64,000 bases of DNA from Actinomycetospora straminea (GTDB taxonomy: Bacteria > Actinomycetota > Actinomycetes > Mycobacteriales > Pseudonocardiaceae). Below, one piece after another: positions 51,193-59,845 of this stretch (within the stretch, counting starts at the first letter, position 1; every line of letters begins with the position of its first letter). Under the pieces are notes generated by a model, which saw nothing but the letters and a program-made list of their open reading frames with translations, was not told the origin of the DNA and searched no databases. Made by a program: the position numbers and the translations under genes. The stretch lies in NCBI RefSeq assembly GCF_028737255.1, contig NZ_JAQZAN010000022.1, positions 1 through 64,000 of the forward strand. The letters are read 5' to 3'.

Positions 51193-51467
51193 GAGCGGAG
51201 CAACCCCGGGGTGGTCGGCGGTGTTCCGGCGTGCCGCACCGCCTCCCGCCCGGACGGCGGTACACTGGAGGAGAACCGCGGCACGCCGCGCGGGAACCCT
51301 TCCTGCTGCGGCCGCTCGACGTGGACCGATCGGTGTCCGCGACGGCGTTCTGCCGGTCCCGCCGCGGTTCGCACTCGCTCGTGCGCGGGGCCCGTCCGCC
51401 CCGCCGGCGACACCGACAGACGCTGCACGCAGCCCGGCACCACCGCCGGGCGTCCCGGAGGAGGTCC
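51193..51467 (+). other. 275-nt gap upstream of SNF2 gene; possible promoter and structured leader
   Basis: This is the longest gap in the window. TACACT at 51261-51266 is a good -10 but has no clear -35. From there a leader of about 195 nt runs to the ATG at 51468, rich in GC stems. I see no tRNA-like, riboswitch-like or small protein signal that I can support. Confidence 0.4.
51432..51451 (+). promoter_or_regulatory. Hairpin next to ribosome binding site of SNF2 gene
   Basis: GCCCGGC (51432-51438) and GCCGGGC (51445-51451) pair around ACCACC, 6 nt before the GGAGGAGG ribosome site (51458-51465). The hairpin could affect translation initiation, or could end a short leader transcript. Confidence 0.4.
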
Positions 51468-53597
51468 ATGGCTCGTCGAGGCCAGCCGCAGAACAGTGCT
51501 CGCCGTGGTGGCGCCCCCGGGCCCCGCCGGCGGGGCGGGCGGCGGCGCGAGGACGTCACGGCGGTGCTCACGCGCGCCGTGCAGGAGGTCCGCTCCGCGC
51601 TGGGCAACGGCCGGGTGACGTCGTCGACCCGGACGAAGTTCCAGGCCGTCGCCCTGGCGCTGCGCGACGAGCGCGCCCGGGTGCGGGCGGACGAGGAGCT
51701 CACCGACGCCCGCCGCAACGACCGCCTCAAGCGCCTCGACGACATCGCGACCGATCTCGCGAAGACCGCCGTCCGGCACCCGGCGCTCCTGGCGCTGCTC
51801 AGCGAGGACGCGGTCGTCTCCGACGACGCCCGCTCGCTGGAGCGCGACATGCTGCGCCGCGCGGGCGTCGAGCCCCCCGCGGAGCCGGAGCCCGAGGTGG
51901 AGGAGCCCGAGGCCGAGCCCGCCAAGCCGGGCGTCGTGCCGCAGTCGGTGGTCTCGCGTCGGCTCGCGAACCCGTTCCTCGAGCCCGACTTCTCCGCCGC
52001 CCGCCCGGCCGCGGCGCGCCCCACCCCGCTGAGCGGCTGGGAGCTGCTCGACCCGCTGCTGCGCTCCTTCGAGCGCGCGAGCGACGGGGCCTCGACGAGC
52101 ATGGCGCTGCCCGGACCCGGGAACGTGCGGGTGCCCGGCGGCCGTGAGCTCATGCCGCACCAGGCGAAGCTGGTCGCCGCCGCCTCCGACGGCCACCGGA
52201 CCTTCCTGCTCGCCGACGAGCCCGGTCTCGGCAAGACCGCCCAGGCGCTGCTGGCCGCCGAGGCGGCGAAGGCCTATCCCCTGCTCGTCGTCGTGCCCAA
52301 CGTCGTCAAGACCAACTGGGTCCGCGAGGCCGGGCTCTGGTCGACGCGGCGCACCGCCACCGCGGTCCAGGGCAACGGCGAGTCGGTCGACGGCTTCGCG
52401 GACATCGTGGTCGTCAACTACGAGGTCCTCGACCGGCACATGGGCTGGCTGCGCGACTTCGGGTTCCGCGGGATGGTCGTCGACGAGGCCCACTTCATCA
52501 AGAACAAGACCTCGCAGCGCTCCCAGCACGTCCTGGCGCTCGCCGAGCGCATCCGGGCCTTCACCGCCCGCCCGTTGCTCATGGCGCTGACCGGCACCCC
52601 GCTGATCAACGACATCGAGGACTTCCTCGCCATCTGGGAGTTCCTCGGCTGGATCGACGAGAAGAAGCCGCTCGCCGAGCTCATGGACGCGCTGACGGCG
52701 ACCGGGCTGACCCCGGCCGACCCGGGCTTCTCCTCCGCGGCCCGCCAGGCCGTCGTGGACCGCGGGATCGTCCGGCGCCGCAAGGTCGACGTGGCCGCCG
52801 ACATCCCGGCGCGCCGCATCGCCGACCTGCCCGTCGAGCTCGACGGCCCGACCGGCCGGTCCATCCGGGCCGCGGAGCGCGACCTCGCCCGACGCATGGT
52901 GGCGCGGTACCGCGACGCCCTCGCCGCGCGGGGGTCCGACCCCGCCGAGGGGATCGACCACGAGCTCGTCGCGCGCGTCGCCACCTGGGAGCAGAAGGAC
53001 GCCGCCAACTCCCCCAACGGCGACAACGTGTTCTCGATGATGCGGCGCATCGGCCGGGCCAAGGCCACGCTCGCCGCCGACTACGCCGTCCAGCTCGCGC
53101 GCAGCGCCGGCAAGGTCGTCTTCTTCGCCAAGCACATCGACGTCATGGACGCCGCCGAGGAGACGTTCGCGCAGGCCGGCGTGCGGTTCTCGTCGATCCG
53201 CGGCGACCAGACGCCCGGCGTGCGGCAGCGCAACATCGACGCGTTCGTCGAGGACCCGGGCGTGTCCGTCGCGGTGTGCTCGCTGACCGCGGCCGGGGTC
53301 GGCATCAACCTGCAGGTCGCGTCGAACATCGTGCTCGCGGAGCTGCCGTGGACCGCGGCGGAGCAGACGCAGGCCATCGACCGCAGCCACCGCATCGGCC
53401 AGACGGAGCCGGTCACGGCGTGGCGGATCCTCGCCGCGCAGACGATCGACGCGCGGATCGCGGACCTCATCGACGACAAGGCGGGCCTCGCCGCCGCGGC
53501 GCTCGACGGGTCCGACGAGGAGGTCGGCTCGTCCACCGACGCGCAGCACGCGACCCTGGTCGCGCTGCTGACGGAGGCGCTCCAGGCCGGCGATTAG
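51468..53597 (+). CDS. SNF2-family DEAD/DEAH helicase (SMARCAL1-like)
   Basis: 709 residues from the ATG at 51468 with GGAGGAGG 5-7 nt upstream. A basic disordered N-terminus (1-25) and helical region (25-150) precede the motor. Walker A LLADEPGLGKTAQAL (about 249-263), motif II VVDEAHFIKN (about 337-346), motif III LTGTPLIND (about 373), then the helicase-C half with VVFFAKHIDVMDAAEETF, SLTAAGVGINLQVAS and motif VI QAIDRSHRIGQTEPV (about 635-650). The compact ATPase is of the annealing-helicase/SMARCAL1 type, and the following RNase H fits a role at R-loops or forks. Ten nt separate it from the RNase H gene. Confidence 0.92.
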   Translation: MARRGQPQNSARRGGAPGPRRRGGRRREDVTAVLTRAVQEVRSALGNGRVTSSTRTKFQAVALALRDERARVRADEELTDARRNDRLKRLDDIATDLAKTAVRHPALLALLSEDAVVSDDARSLERDMLRRAGVEPPAEPEPEVEEPEAEPAKPGVVPQSVVSRRLANPFLEPDFSAARPAAARPTPLSGWELLDPLLRSFERASDGASTSMALPGPGNVRVPGGRELMPHQAKLVAAASDGHRTFLLADEPGLGKTAQALLAAEAAKAYPLLVVVPNVVKTNWVREAGLWSTRRTATAVQGNGESVDGFADIVVVNYEVLDRHMGWLRDFGFRGMVVDEAHFIKNKTSQRSQHVLALAERIRAFTARPLLMALTGTPLINDIEDFLAIWEFLGWIDEKKPLAELMDALTATGLTPADPGFSSAARQAVVDRGIVRRRKVDVAADIPARRIADLPVELDGPTGRSIRAAERDLARRMVARYRDALAARGSDPAEGIDHELVARVATWEQKDAANSPNGDNVFSMMRRIGRAKATLAADYAVQLARSAGKVVFFAKHIDVMDAAEETFAQAGVRFSSIRGDQTPGVRQRNIDAFVEDPGVSVAVCSLTAAGVGINLQVASNIVLAELPWTAAEQTQAIDRSHRIGQTEPVTAWRILAAQTIDARIADLIDDKAGLAAAALDGSDEEVGSSTDAQHATLVALLTEALQAGD

Positions 53598-53607
53598 GGT
53601 GGCCGCC

Positions 53608-54261
53608 GTGCCGATGACCGCCAAGTACGCGACCACCTGCGGGGTCTGCGCCGCGCCCGTCACGCCCGGCGAGGAGATCGCGCGGTCCGGGGAGCGGTGG
53701 GCGCACGCGGGGTGCGCGTCGACGGCGGGGAACGGCTCCTCCGCGACGGCCGGCGCCACGTCCGCCGCCAAGCCTGCCGCGAAGGCCACCGCCAAGACCA
53801 CGAAGCCCGCGCGCCCCGACATGCCCGCCGCCGAGGGGGCCCTCGAGGTGTGGACCGACGGCGCGTGCTCCGGCAACCCGGGCCCGGGCGGCTGGGCCTG
53901 GGCCACCCGCGACGGCCGCCAGGCCAGCGGCGGCGAGCCCGGCACCACCAACCAGCGCATGGAGATCCGCGCCGCCCTGGAGGCGGTGCGCGCGCTGGAC
54001 GGCCCGCTGGTCGTGGTGAGCGACTCCACCTACGTCGTGAACTGCTTCCGCGACGGCTGGTGGAAGGGCTGGCTCGCCCGCGGCTGGGTGACCAGCGCGA
54101 AGAAGCCCGTGGTCAGCCGCGACCTCTGGGAGCCCTTGATCACGCTCGTCAACGAGCGCGGCGACGTCTCCTTCCGCTGGACCAAGGGCCACTCCGGCGA
54201 CGAGATGAACGACCTCGTCGACCGCCTCGCGGTGGAGCAGTCCAAGGCCGTCGCGAGCTGA
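53608..54261 (+). CDS. rnhA: Ribonuclease HI with N-terminal zinc-binding-like domain
   Basis: 217 residues from the GTG at 53608, which best fits AGGGTGG upstream; GTG 53599 and ATG 53614 are also in frame. Residues about 5-38 hold C-G-V-C and W-A-H-A-G-C, a treble-clef-like zinc unit. An Ala/Lys linker (about 45-75) leads to RNase HI with EVWTDGACSGNPGPGGW (first Asp), NQRMEIRAAL (Glu), VVVSDSTYVVNC (Asp) and WTKGHSGDEMNDLVDRLA (His and last Asp). All catalytic acids are present. It removes the RNA strand of RNA-DNA hybrids. Operon partner of the SNF2 helicase. Confidence 0.92.
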   Translation: MPMTAKYATTCGVCAAPVTPGEEIARSGERWAHAGCASTAGNGSSATAGATSAAKPAAKATAKTTKPARPDMPAAEGALEVWTDGACSGNPGPGGWAWATRDGRQASGGEPGTTNQRMEIRAALEAVRALDGPLVVVSDSTYVVNCFRDGWWKGWLARGWVTSAKKPVVSRDLWEPLITLVNERGDVSFRWTKGHSGDEMNDLVDRLAVEQSKAVAS

Positions 54262-54401
54262 CGCGGCGGGCCCCGCACGGCACCGGGTGGGGGTCGCGGC
54301 GCCCGAGGTAGGGGTGTCCACCCGATGCCGGGTCGATCGCGGCGTCCCTACCGTCGGGGGGCCCACCGACCTGCCCGACCCGCCTGACCACGGAGCCCGC
54401 G

Positions 54402-54782
54402 ATGACGACGACCACGACCGAGCCCGGCGGCGTCCGGCCCTGCGCGACCGTCCTCGGGGAGGACGACGTCCGCGCCGCCGCGGAGCAGGCCCGCCGGCGC
54501 TACCCCGGGCCGGTCGGCGAGCTCCTCCACCGCGAGCTCATCGCCTACGCGCGCCTCGGGCACCGCTTCACCAGCGACGGCGACGCGCTCCTCCCGCACC
54601 TCACGACGCACCTCCTGGCCCCGCCCGGCCGGACGCCCGCGTCGTGCGGGTGCCCGGGCCGGGGACCGGGACCGGTGCCCGGGCTCTGGCCGGCCGTGTC
54701 GCGCCGGTCGACCTCCGTGCCCCCACCACCGGGACGTCTGCTTTCGGGTGAACATGGCCCACGGGCGGCGGCCGGGGCGTGA
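54402..54782 (+). CDS. Hypothetical protein (126 aa)
   Basis: The ATG at 54402 has GGAG 6 nt upstream. Residues 1-75 look like a real helical unit (LGEDDVRAAAEQARRRYPG, VGELLHRELIAYARLGHRFTSDGDALLPHL). Residues beyond are Pro/Gly-rich with little information, and the true end may be shorter in relatives. No known domain; I assign no function. The lipoprotein gene begins 11 nt after the stop. Confidence 0.55.
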   Translation: MTTTTTEPGGVRPCATVLGEDDVRAAAEQARRRYPGPVGELLHRELIAYARLGHRFTSDGDALLPHLTTHLLAPPGRTPASCGCPGRGPGPVPGLWPAVSRRSTSVPPPPGRLLSGEHGPRAAAGA

Positions 54783-54792
54783 CGATGCGCCG

Positions 54793-55281
54793 ATGACTCC
54801 CTCAGCACCGGCGACCCGACGGCTCGCGGCGGTCGGTGCCGTCCTGGCGTCGGTCCTGGTCCTCGCCGGTTGCGGCGGCAGCAGCGGGCCGCAGTCGTAC
54901 CCCGACCTCAGCGCGGTGATCCAGGGCGGCGGCCTCGTCGTGTGCTCCTCGCGGCCCGTCCCGAACCCGCCGGGGACGCAGGCGCAGGAGACCCAGGCCC
55001 TCACGGTCGGATCGACCGACGCGGGCGAGCTCTCCGCCGAGGGCCAGAACGGCAGCGGCGACCTCACCTGCGCCCCGAGCGCCGTCACCGTCGCGACCGC
55101 CTCCCGCTACGACGACCAGGACGCCCGCGACCAGGCGGCCCAGTCGCTGCAGGGCACGGTGCCGCCCGCGAGCGGCACGACCGTGCACAGCACCGGCGCC
55201 TTCGTGGTCGTCGTCGCGGACCCGAACAACGACGGGCCCACCGACCGCCTCGACGAGGTGCTGACCAAGGCGGCGTCGTGA
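54793..55281 (+). CDS. Exported lipoprotein, unknown function
   Basis: 162 residues. A signal peptide ends with the lipobox VLVLAGC, Cys about residue 27. The mature part is 135 residues with LVVCSSRPVPNPPG and GDLTCAPSAVTVATASRY, a Cys pair likely forming a disulfide, and ends AFVVVVADPNNDGPTDRLDEVLTKAAS. The sequence suggests a small beta-rich domain. I do not recognise the family. GATGCGCCG lies ahead of the ATG; no strong ribosome site. Confidence 0.75.
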   Translation: MTPSAPATRRLAAVGAVLASVLVLAGCGGSSGPQSYPDLSAVIQGGGLVVCSSRPVPNPPGTQAQETQALTVGSTDAGELSAEGQNGSGDLTCAPSAVTVATASRYDDQDARDQAAQSLQGTVPPASGTTVHSTGAFVVVVADPNNDGPTDRLDEVLTKAAS

Positions 55282-55335
55282 GCGGCGACACGTAGGCTCC
55301 GGGCGGCCCGGTCGACCAGCCCCGTGGAGGAGCCC

Positions 55336-55650
55336 GTGTACCTCGCCATCGCCACCGACGGTGTCGAGCTCCAGCAGCCCGAGAGGACGAACGAGCTCTA
55401 CGCCTCCTACTGGGAGCGGCTCGGACCCGACGAGATCACCAAGCTGCTGGCCGAGCACGACGCCGGCGAGCTCCTGCCCGACTTCAACCACGTCATGGTG
55501 CCGGTGGCCACGCTGCGACGCCTCGCCGCCGGCCGCGTGCCCGAGGGCTGGGACGACGACTTCGCCGCGATGCTGGCCCACGCCCGCGAGAAGGGCTGGC
55601 TCAGCGAGGACGGCGAGGCCGTCCGCGCCCACCTCGAGCGCGAGCGCTGA
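55336..55650 (+). CDS. Conserved small protein, unknown function
   Basis: 104 residues from the GTG at 55336, with GGAGG 5 nt upstream (an in-frame GTG at 55324 is less well placed). It opens YLAIATDGVELQQPERTNELYASYWERL, continues ITKLLAEHDAGELLPDFNHVMVPV and ends in charged helices with REKGWLSEDGEAVRAHLE. No domain known to me. Soluble, acidic. It is set between a lipoprotein and an SDR gene on the same strand. Confidence 0.65.
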   Translation: MYLAIATDGVELQQPERTNELYASYWERLGPDEITKLLAEHDAGELLPDFNHVMVPVATLRRLAAGRVPEGWDDDFAAMLAHAREKGWLSEDGEAVRAHLERER

Positions 55651-55715
55651 CGGTCAGCCCCCGCTTGGCCATGCCGCTGTTCAGGCCTCGCGGAGCACGG
55701 CGGAAGGGGACCCAG

Positions 55716-56561
55716 ATGGATCGGCCGACGATCGCGGTCACGGGGGCGACGGGGCGTCTCGGCGGGCGGGTCGCGCGCCTGCTCGCCGAGCGCGGCGTCG
55801 CCCAGCGCCTGGCCGTCCGCAGCCCCGACCGCGCGCCGGCGCTGCCCGACGCCGTGGCCGTGCGCTGCGCCTACGACCGGCCCGACCAGGTCGCGACCGC
55901 GCTCGACGGTGTCGAGACCGTCCTCATGGTCTCCGGCTCCGAGACCCCCGACCGCGTCGAGCAGCACCGGACGTTCATCGACGCCGCCGCGGCCGCCGGG
56001 GTGCACCGGCTCGTCTACGTCTCGTTCTACGGCGCCGCGCCCGACGCCACGTTCACCCTCGCGCGCGACCACCACGCCACCGAGGAGCACCTGCGCGCGA
56101 GCGGCCTCGTGACCGTCGTCCTGCGCGACAACTTCTACCTCGACTTCCTGCCCGAGCTCGTCGAGGCCGACGGCGTCATCCGCGGACCCGCCGGCACCGG
56201 GCGCGTCGCCGCGGTGGCGCAGGACGACATCGCCGAGGTCGCCGCCGCGGTCCTCACCGCCCCGGGCTCCCACGACGGCGCGACCTACAGCCTCACCGGC
56301 CCGGAGTCGCTCACCCTCGCCGAGGCCGCCGAGGTCATCGGCCGGCGCACCGGCCGGTCGGTGCGCTTCGAGGACCAGACCCTCGACGAGGCCTACGCGA
56401 CCCGGGCCGGGCAGGCCCCGGACTGGCAGCTCGACGCGTGGGTCAGCACCTACACCGCCATCGCCGCCGGCGAGCTCGCCGGCGTCACCGACGACGTCCC
56501 CCGCCTCACCGGCCACCCGGCTCGTTCACTGGACGACCTGCTCGCCGCACCGGGGACCTGA
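55716..56561 (+). CDS. NmrA/atypical SDR NAD(P)-binding protein
   Basis: 281 residues. IAVTGATGRLGGRVARLLAERG is the nucleotide motif, AVRSPDRAPALP follows, then RLVYVSFYGAAPDATFTLARDH in place of the Tyr-Lys site, VVLRDNFYLDFL and TYSLTGPESLTLAEAAEVI. This matches the SDR_a5/NmrA-like group (for example quinone reductase-like QorB or azoreductase-like proteins). It probably reduces quinones or senses NADP(H). AAGGGGA lies ahead of the ATG. No close partner. Confidence 0.88.
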   Translation: MDRPTIAVTGATGRLGGRVARLLAERGVAQRLAVRSPDRAPALPDAVAVRCAYDRPDQVATALDGVETVLMVSGSETPDRVEQHRTFIDAAAAAGVHRLVYVSFYGAAPDATFTLARDHHATEEHLRASGLVTVVLRDNFYLDFLPELVEADGVIRGPAGTGRVAAVAQDDIAEVAAAVLTAPGSHDGATYSLTGPESLTLAEAAEVIGRRTGRSVRFEDQTLDEAYATRAGQAPDWQLDAWVSTYTAIAAGELAGVTDDVPRLTGHPARSLDDLLAAPGT

Positions 56562-56658
56562 CGGTCGCGGGCGTCGGTCCGGCGCGTCGGGACGGCTCGA
56601 GTCGGGCATCCCGCGCCGTCCCTCCCGACCTCGGGACCGACGAGAGCAGGAGTGAGTG

Positions 56659-57099
56659 ATGAGCAACAGCGTCCCCGATCGGGCGGCGCCGCCCGGGCCG
56701 CCGTCCGAGGCGTCCGTGGGCGAGCTGATGACCCGACTGTCCGAGCAGACCTCCCGGCTGGTCCGCGACGAGCTGGCGCTCGCCCAGATCGAGCTCAAGG
56801 ACACGGCCAAGCAGGCCGGCAAGGGTGCCGGGCTGCTGAGCGGCGCCGGTGTGCTCGCCCTCTACGGCCTGGGCGCCGCGGTCGCGACCGCGATCATCGC
56901 GCTGGCCCTGGTGCTGCCGCTGTGGGCGTCGGCGCTGATCGTGACCGCGGTCCTGTTCCTCGCCGCCGGCGTGGCGGGGCTCGTGGGCAAGAAGGAGGTC
57001 GAGCACGTGTCGCCGACCCCGCAGCGCACCGTCGACAACGTCAGCCGCGACGTCGCAGAGCTCCAGGAGGCGCGTCACCGTGACCACACCCGGCCCTGA
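56659..57099 (+). CDS. Phage-holin-superfamily-like (Actinobacterial holin-X) membrane protein
   Basis: 146 residues from the ATG at 56659 (AGGAG upstream). The N-terminal helix SVGELMTRLSEQTSRLVRDELALAQIELKD is amphipathic. Two membrane segments follow (about 62-85 and 90-110, ATAIIALALVLPLWASALIV). The C-terminus is charged. It is the PF07332-type family called putative actinobacterial holin, but it is chromosomal and occurs in this fixed trio with DUF3618 and DUF4235, so a membrane stress or adaptation role is more likely than lysis. Confidence 0.9.
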   Translation: MSNSVPDRAAPPGPPSEASVGELMTRLSEQTSRLVRDELALAQIELKDTAKQAGKGAGLLSGAGVLALYGLGAAVATAIIALALVLPLWASALIVTAVLFLAAGVAGLVGKKEVEHVSPTPQRTVDNVSRDVAELQEARHRDHTRP

Positions 57100-57421
57100 G
57101 ACCCCCACCGGCGCGCGGACCCCGCGCCCCGGCCCCGGGGCGACGCAGGAAGAGCTGATCGCCGACATCGAGGCCACCCGCGCCGAGCTCGGCGACACCG
57201 TCGACGCCCTGAGCCAGAAGCTGGACGTCAAGGCCCAGGCCCGCGAGTCCCTCGAGGACGCCAGGCAGCGCGCCACCGTCCAGTTCCACCAGGTCAGGGA
57301 CGCCGCGACCGACGAGCACGGCAACCTCACCCCGCAGGCGCGCGCGATCGCGATCAAGGTCGCCGCGGCCGTCGCGGGGCTGGTCGTCGTGCGGGCGCTG
57401 TGGAAGAAGGTGCGAGGATGA
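57080..57421 (+). CDS. DUF3618 domain protein
   Basis: 113 residues from the GTG at 57080, overlapping the holin-like gene by 20 nt. The core TQEELIADIEATRAELGDTVDALSQKLDVKAQAR is the DUF3618 signature, and one C-terminal membrane helix (about 88-105, AIKVAAAVAGLVVVRALW) anchors it. Function unknown. Its stop overlaps the DUF4235 start (ATGA). Confidence 0.92.
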   Translation: MTTPGPETPTGARTPRPGPGATQEELIADIEATRAELGDTVDALSQKLDVKAQARESLEDARQRATVQFHQVRDAATDEHGNLTPQARAIAIKVAAAVAGLVVVRALWKKVRG

Positions 57422-57729
57422 CCCAGCAGCAGCAGCAGGCGGAGCCGACCAGCACCAGCGCGAAGATCCTGTACCGCCCGGTCGGGATCGCCAGCTCGAT
57501 CGTCGGCGGCCTCCTCGCCAACCTGATCTTCAAGAAGGTGTGGCAGCGCACGGCCCCGCGCGACGTCCCGGACGACCCGCCGAACGCCCTGGACTCGGGG
57601 TCCGACCTCAAGACCATCGTGCTCGCCGCGGGCCTGCAGGGCGCGATCTTCGCGGTCGTCAAGGTCCTCGTCGACCGCGGCGGCGCCCGCGCGTTCCAGC
57701 GGTGGAGCGGGGAGTGGCCCGGGAACTGA
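57418..57729 (+). CDS. DUF4235 domain membrane protein
   Basis: 103 residues. ILYRPVGIASSIVGGLLANLIFKKVW and a second hydrophobic segment LKTIVLAAGLQGAIFAVVKVLVDRGGARAF are typical of DUF4235, a small two-helix membrane family. It is the third gene of the trio and overlaps DUF3618 by ATGA, so all three are translated together. Confidence 0.92.
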   Translation: MTQQQQQAEPTSTSAKILYRPVGIASSIVGGLLANLIFKKVWQRTAPRDVPDDPPNALDSGSDLKTIVLAAGLQGAIFAVVKVLVDRGGARAFQRWSGEWPGN

Positions 57730-57751
57730 CCCGGTCACCCCGTCCACGGAA

Positions 57752-57782
57752 GGCCCGCTCCCGATCCGGGGGGGGGCGGGCT
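57752..57782. terminator. GC-rich hairpin terminator with G9 run
   Basis: GCCCGC (57753-57758) pairs with GCGGGC (57776-57781), and inner CCC with GGG extends the stem. It lies between the DUF4235 stop and the convergent glycosyltransferase stop, so it can serve both. A run of nine G residues (57768-57776) is inside. Confidence 0.5.
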
Positions 57783-57791
57783 CCGGGACAC

Positions 57792-58925
57792 CTACGCGGG
57801 GCTGGCGGAGGACGCCTGAACCGCCGGCGACGCCAGCGCCGCGACCACCTCGTCGGCGTCCGGCATGGCCGCGATCTCGGCCCGCACCGCCGACGCGCGC
57901 GTGGCGGCGGACGGGTCGGCGAGCAGGCGACCGGCCGCCTCCCCGATCGCCGTGGGGGTGAGGGCGTCCGGACCCAGCGCGGCGGCCACCCCGGCCGCGA
58001 CGCAGACCTCGGCGTTGACGAACTGGTCCGCCCCCTGGGGCAGCACCACCTGCGGCAGCCCGTGGGCGAGGGCCCCGAGCACGATGCCCGCGCCACCCTG
58101 CGACACGACCAGCGAGCACCGCGGCAGCAGGAGGGTGTGCGGCAGGTAGGGCGCGATGAGCACGTGCGGCGGCTGGGGGCCGTAGGACGCCGGGTCGGTC
58201 CCCGGTCCGCTCGTGACGACGAGGTTGACCGGGAGGTAGCGCAGCCCGGCGATCGCGGTCTCGAGCAGCCCCGGCGTCCGGTGGAACATCGTGCCGAGCG
58301 TCAGGTGGACGGTGCGCTCGTGCGGGAGTGCGTTCACCGCCGCGGGCAGGCGCTCGCCCGGGGCCGGCTCGCCCGCGACCGGCCGTACCGGTCGCGACCG
58401 GGGCCAGAGCCGCTCGCCGGCCGGACGGAGCGAGGGCGGCCAGGCCTCGAGGTAGGTGGCCCGACGCGTCGTCGCCGCATCCAGACCGGTGCGGTGGCTG
58501 CGGTGGAGCTCGTCGAGCGCCGGGTCGATCTGCAGCATCGCCCAGAGCGGGACCGGGATCATGACCCCGAGCCCGTGCACGACGTGCCGGACCCCGACCA
58601 CGGCCGCGGCCACCGCGCCGGCGAGCTCGAACTCGTCGGAGACCACGAGGTCGGGCTGCCAGGCGACCGCCCGGGGCACCAGGTCGGCCGCGCGGGCCGC
58701 GGCGGTGGCGGCGAACCACGGCCGGCCGTCGGCGACGGCGTCGGCGTGGGTGGGGCCGACCGTCCAGGTCGTGAGGCCCCGCCGTTCGACGGGCGCCGTC
58801 ATGTCGGCGCCGGTCGCGAACGCGACCTCGTGGCCCGCCCGCGCCGCCGCGACGGCCAGGGGCAGCATCGGGTTGACGTGCCCGAACAGCGGATAGCTGG
58901 TGAAGAGGATGCGCACGGGACTCAC
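57792..58925 (-). CDS. GT1-family glycosyltransferase (MGT/UGT-like)
   Basis: 377 residues from the GTG at 58925 (GTGA overlap with the SDR stop). The N-terminal half is VRILFTSYPLFGHVNPMLPLA, with the catalytic His in GHVNPM, and HEVAFATGADM follows. The donor half has LTLGTMFHRTPGLLETA, then HVLIAPYLPHTLLLPRCSLVVSQGGAGIVLGAL and LPQGADQFVNAE. This is the GT-B UGT type for natural products or lipids, using an NDP-sugar. The acceptor is unknown. Coupled to the SDR and regulator genes upstream. Confidence 0.9.
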   Translation of the reverse strand: MSPVRILFTSYPLFGHVNPMLPLAVAAARAGHEVAFATGADMTAPVERRGLTTWTVGPTHADAVADGRPWFAATAAARAADLVPRAVAWQPDLVVSDEFELAGAVAAAVVGVRHVVHGLGVMIPVPLWAMLQIDPALDELHRSHRTGLDAATTRRATYLEAWPPSLRPAGERLWPRSRPVRPVAGEPAPGERLPAAVNALPHERTVHLTLGTMFHRTPGLLETAIAGLRYLPVNLVVTSGPGTDPASYGPQPPHVLIAPYLPHTLLLPRCSLVVSQGGAGIVLGALAHGLPQVVLPQGADQFVNAEVCVAAGVAAALGPDALTPTAIGEAAGRLLADPSAATRASAVRAEIAAMPDADEVVAALASPAVQASSASPA

Positions 58926-59845
58926 CGGCCGGCCGTGGTCGCGAGCGCGTCGTCGCCGGTACGGAACGCCGCGACGTGGTCGGCCAGGAAGTCGGCGAGG
59001 GAGCGTGGCTCCCGGCCGGTGACGACGCGGACGACGTCGGACGCCTCGCTCTGGGCACCCCGGCGCAGCTCGCCGAAGACGGCCACGGTGCCGCGCGCGG
59101 ACCACGCGGGCACGCCGGCGGCGAGCAGCCCGGCGGTGGCGACCTCGTCGGTGACGGGCACGTAGTCGACCCGGCGCCCGAGCAGGGCGGTCAGCTCGCG
59201 GGCCACGTCGTCGCCCGTGACCGCGGCGGGGCCGGTGAGCTCGTAGGTCCGCCCGTCGTGGTCGGCGCCGGCGAGCACGGCGACGGCCACCTCGGCGACG
59301 TCGCGCGGATCGATCACCGCGATGCGGGCCGCGCCGGCGGGGAGGGGGAGGATCCCCTGCCGCACGGCGTCGGCGGCACCGAGGAGGTTGGTCAGGTAGA
59401 AGCCCGGACGCAGCACCACGTGCGCGATCCCCCGGCCGCGCAGGTGCTCCTCCACGCGACCGTGGGCGTCGCCGAAGGCGACCGGGGATGCCGTCCGGGC
59501 GCCGCGTGCCGAGAGCTTGACGACGCGTCGGACCCCGGCGTCGACGGCCGCGTCGATCGCCGCGGTCTCCCACGCCACCTGGCGGGGGTCGTTCACGCAG
59601 GCCAGGAAGACCTGCCGTGTGCCGGACACCGCCGCGTCGAGGGAGGCCCGGTCACCGAGGTCGCCGACGGCGAGGTCGACGTCGGTCCCGAGCACCGCGA
59701 CCGCTCTCCTGCGGTCGCGGACGAACGCGCGGACGGGCACGCCCCGCCGGCGGAGCAGGTCGACGACGTGGCGGCCGACCGTGCCGGTCGCGCCGGTGAC
59801 GAGGACGGGAGCGGTCGGGCGGTGGTCAGGCGGGGTCGTGGTCAT
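58922..59845 (-). CDS. NmrA/atypical SDR NAD(P)-binding oxidoreductase
   Basis: 307 residues. PVLVTGATGTVGRHVVDLLRRRG is the nucleotide motif, with AFVRDRRRAVAVLG, VRRVVKLSARGA, HVVLRPGFYLTNLLGAA and TYELTGPAAVTGDDVARELTALLGRRVDYVPV. It belongs to the NmrA/SDR_a5 group, close in plan to the gene at 55716. It may act on a quinone-like or sugar-linked substrate made or used with the glycosyltransferase. Overlaps the regulator by 20 nt and the glycosyltransferase by 4 nt. Confidence 0.9.
   Translation of the reverse strand: MTTTPPDHRPTAPVLVTGATGTVGRHVVDLLRRRGVPVRAFVRDRRRAVAVLGTDVDLAVGDLGDRASLDAAVSGTRQVFLACVNDPRQVAWETAAIDAAVDAGVRRVVKLSARGARTASPVAFGDAHGRVEEHLRGRGIAHVVLRPGFYLTNLLGAADAVRQGILPLPAGAARIAVIDPRDVAEVAVAVLAGADHDGRTYELTGPAAVTGDDVARELTALLGRRVDYVPVTDEVATAGLLAAGVPAWSARGTVAVFGELRRGAQSEASDVVRVVTGREPRSLADFLADHVAAFRTGDDALATTAGR

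Noticed and set aside
56659-57099. Prophage remnant suggested by a holin-like protein
   Set aside because: No other phage genes nearby, and the protein lies in a conserved chromosomal trio with DUF3618 and DUF4235.
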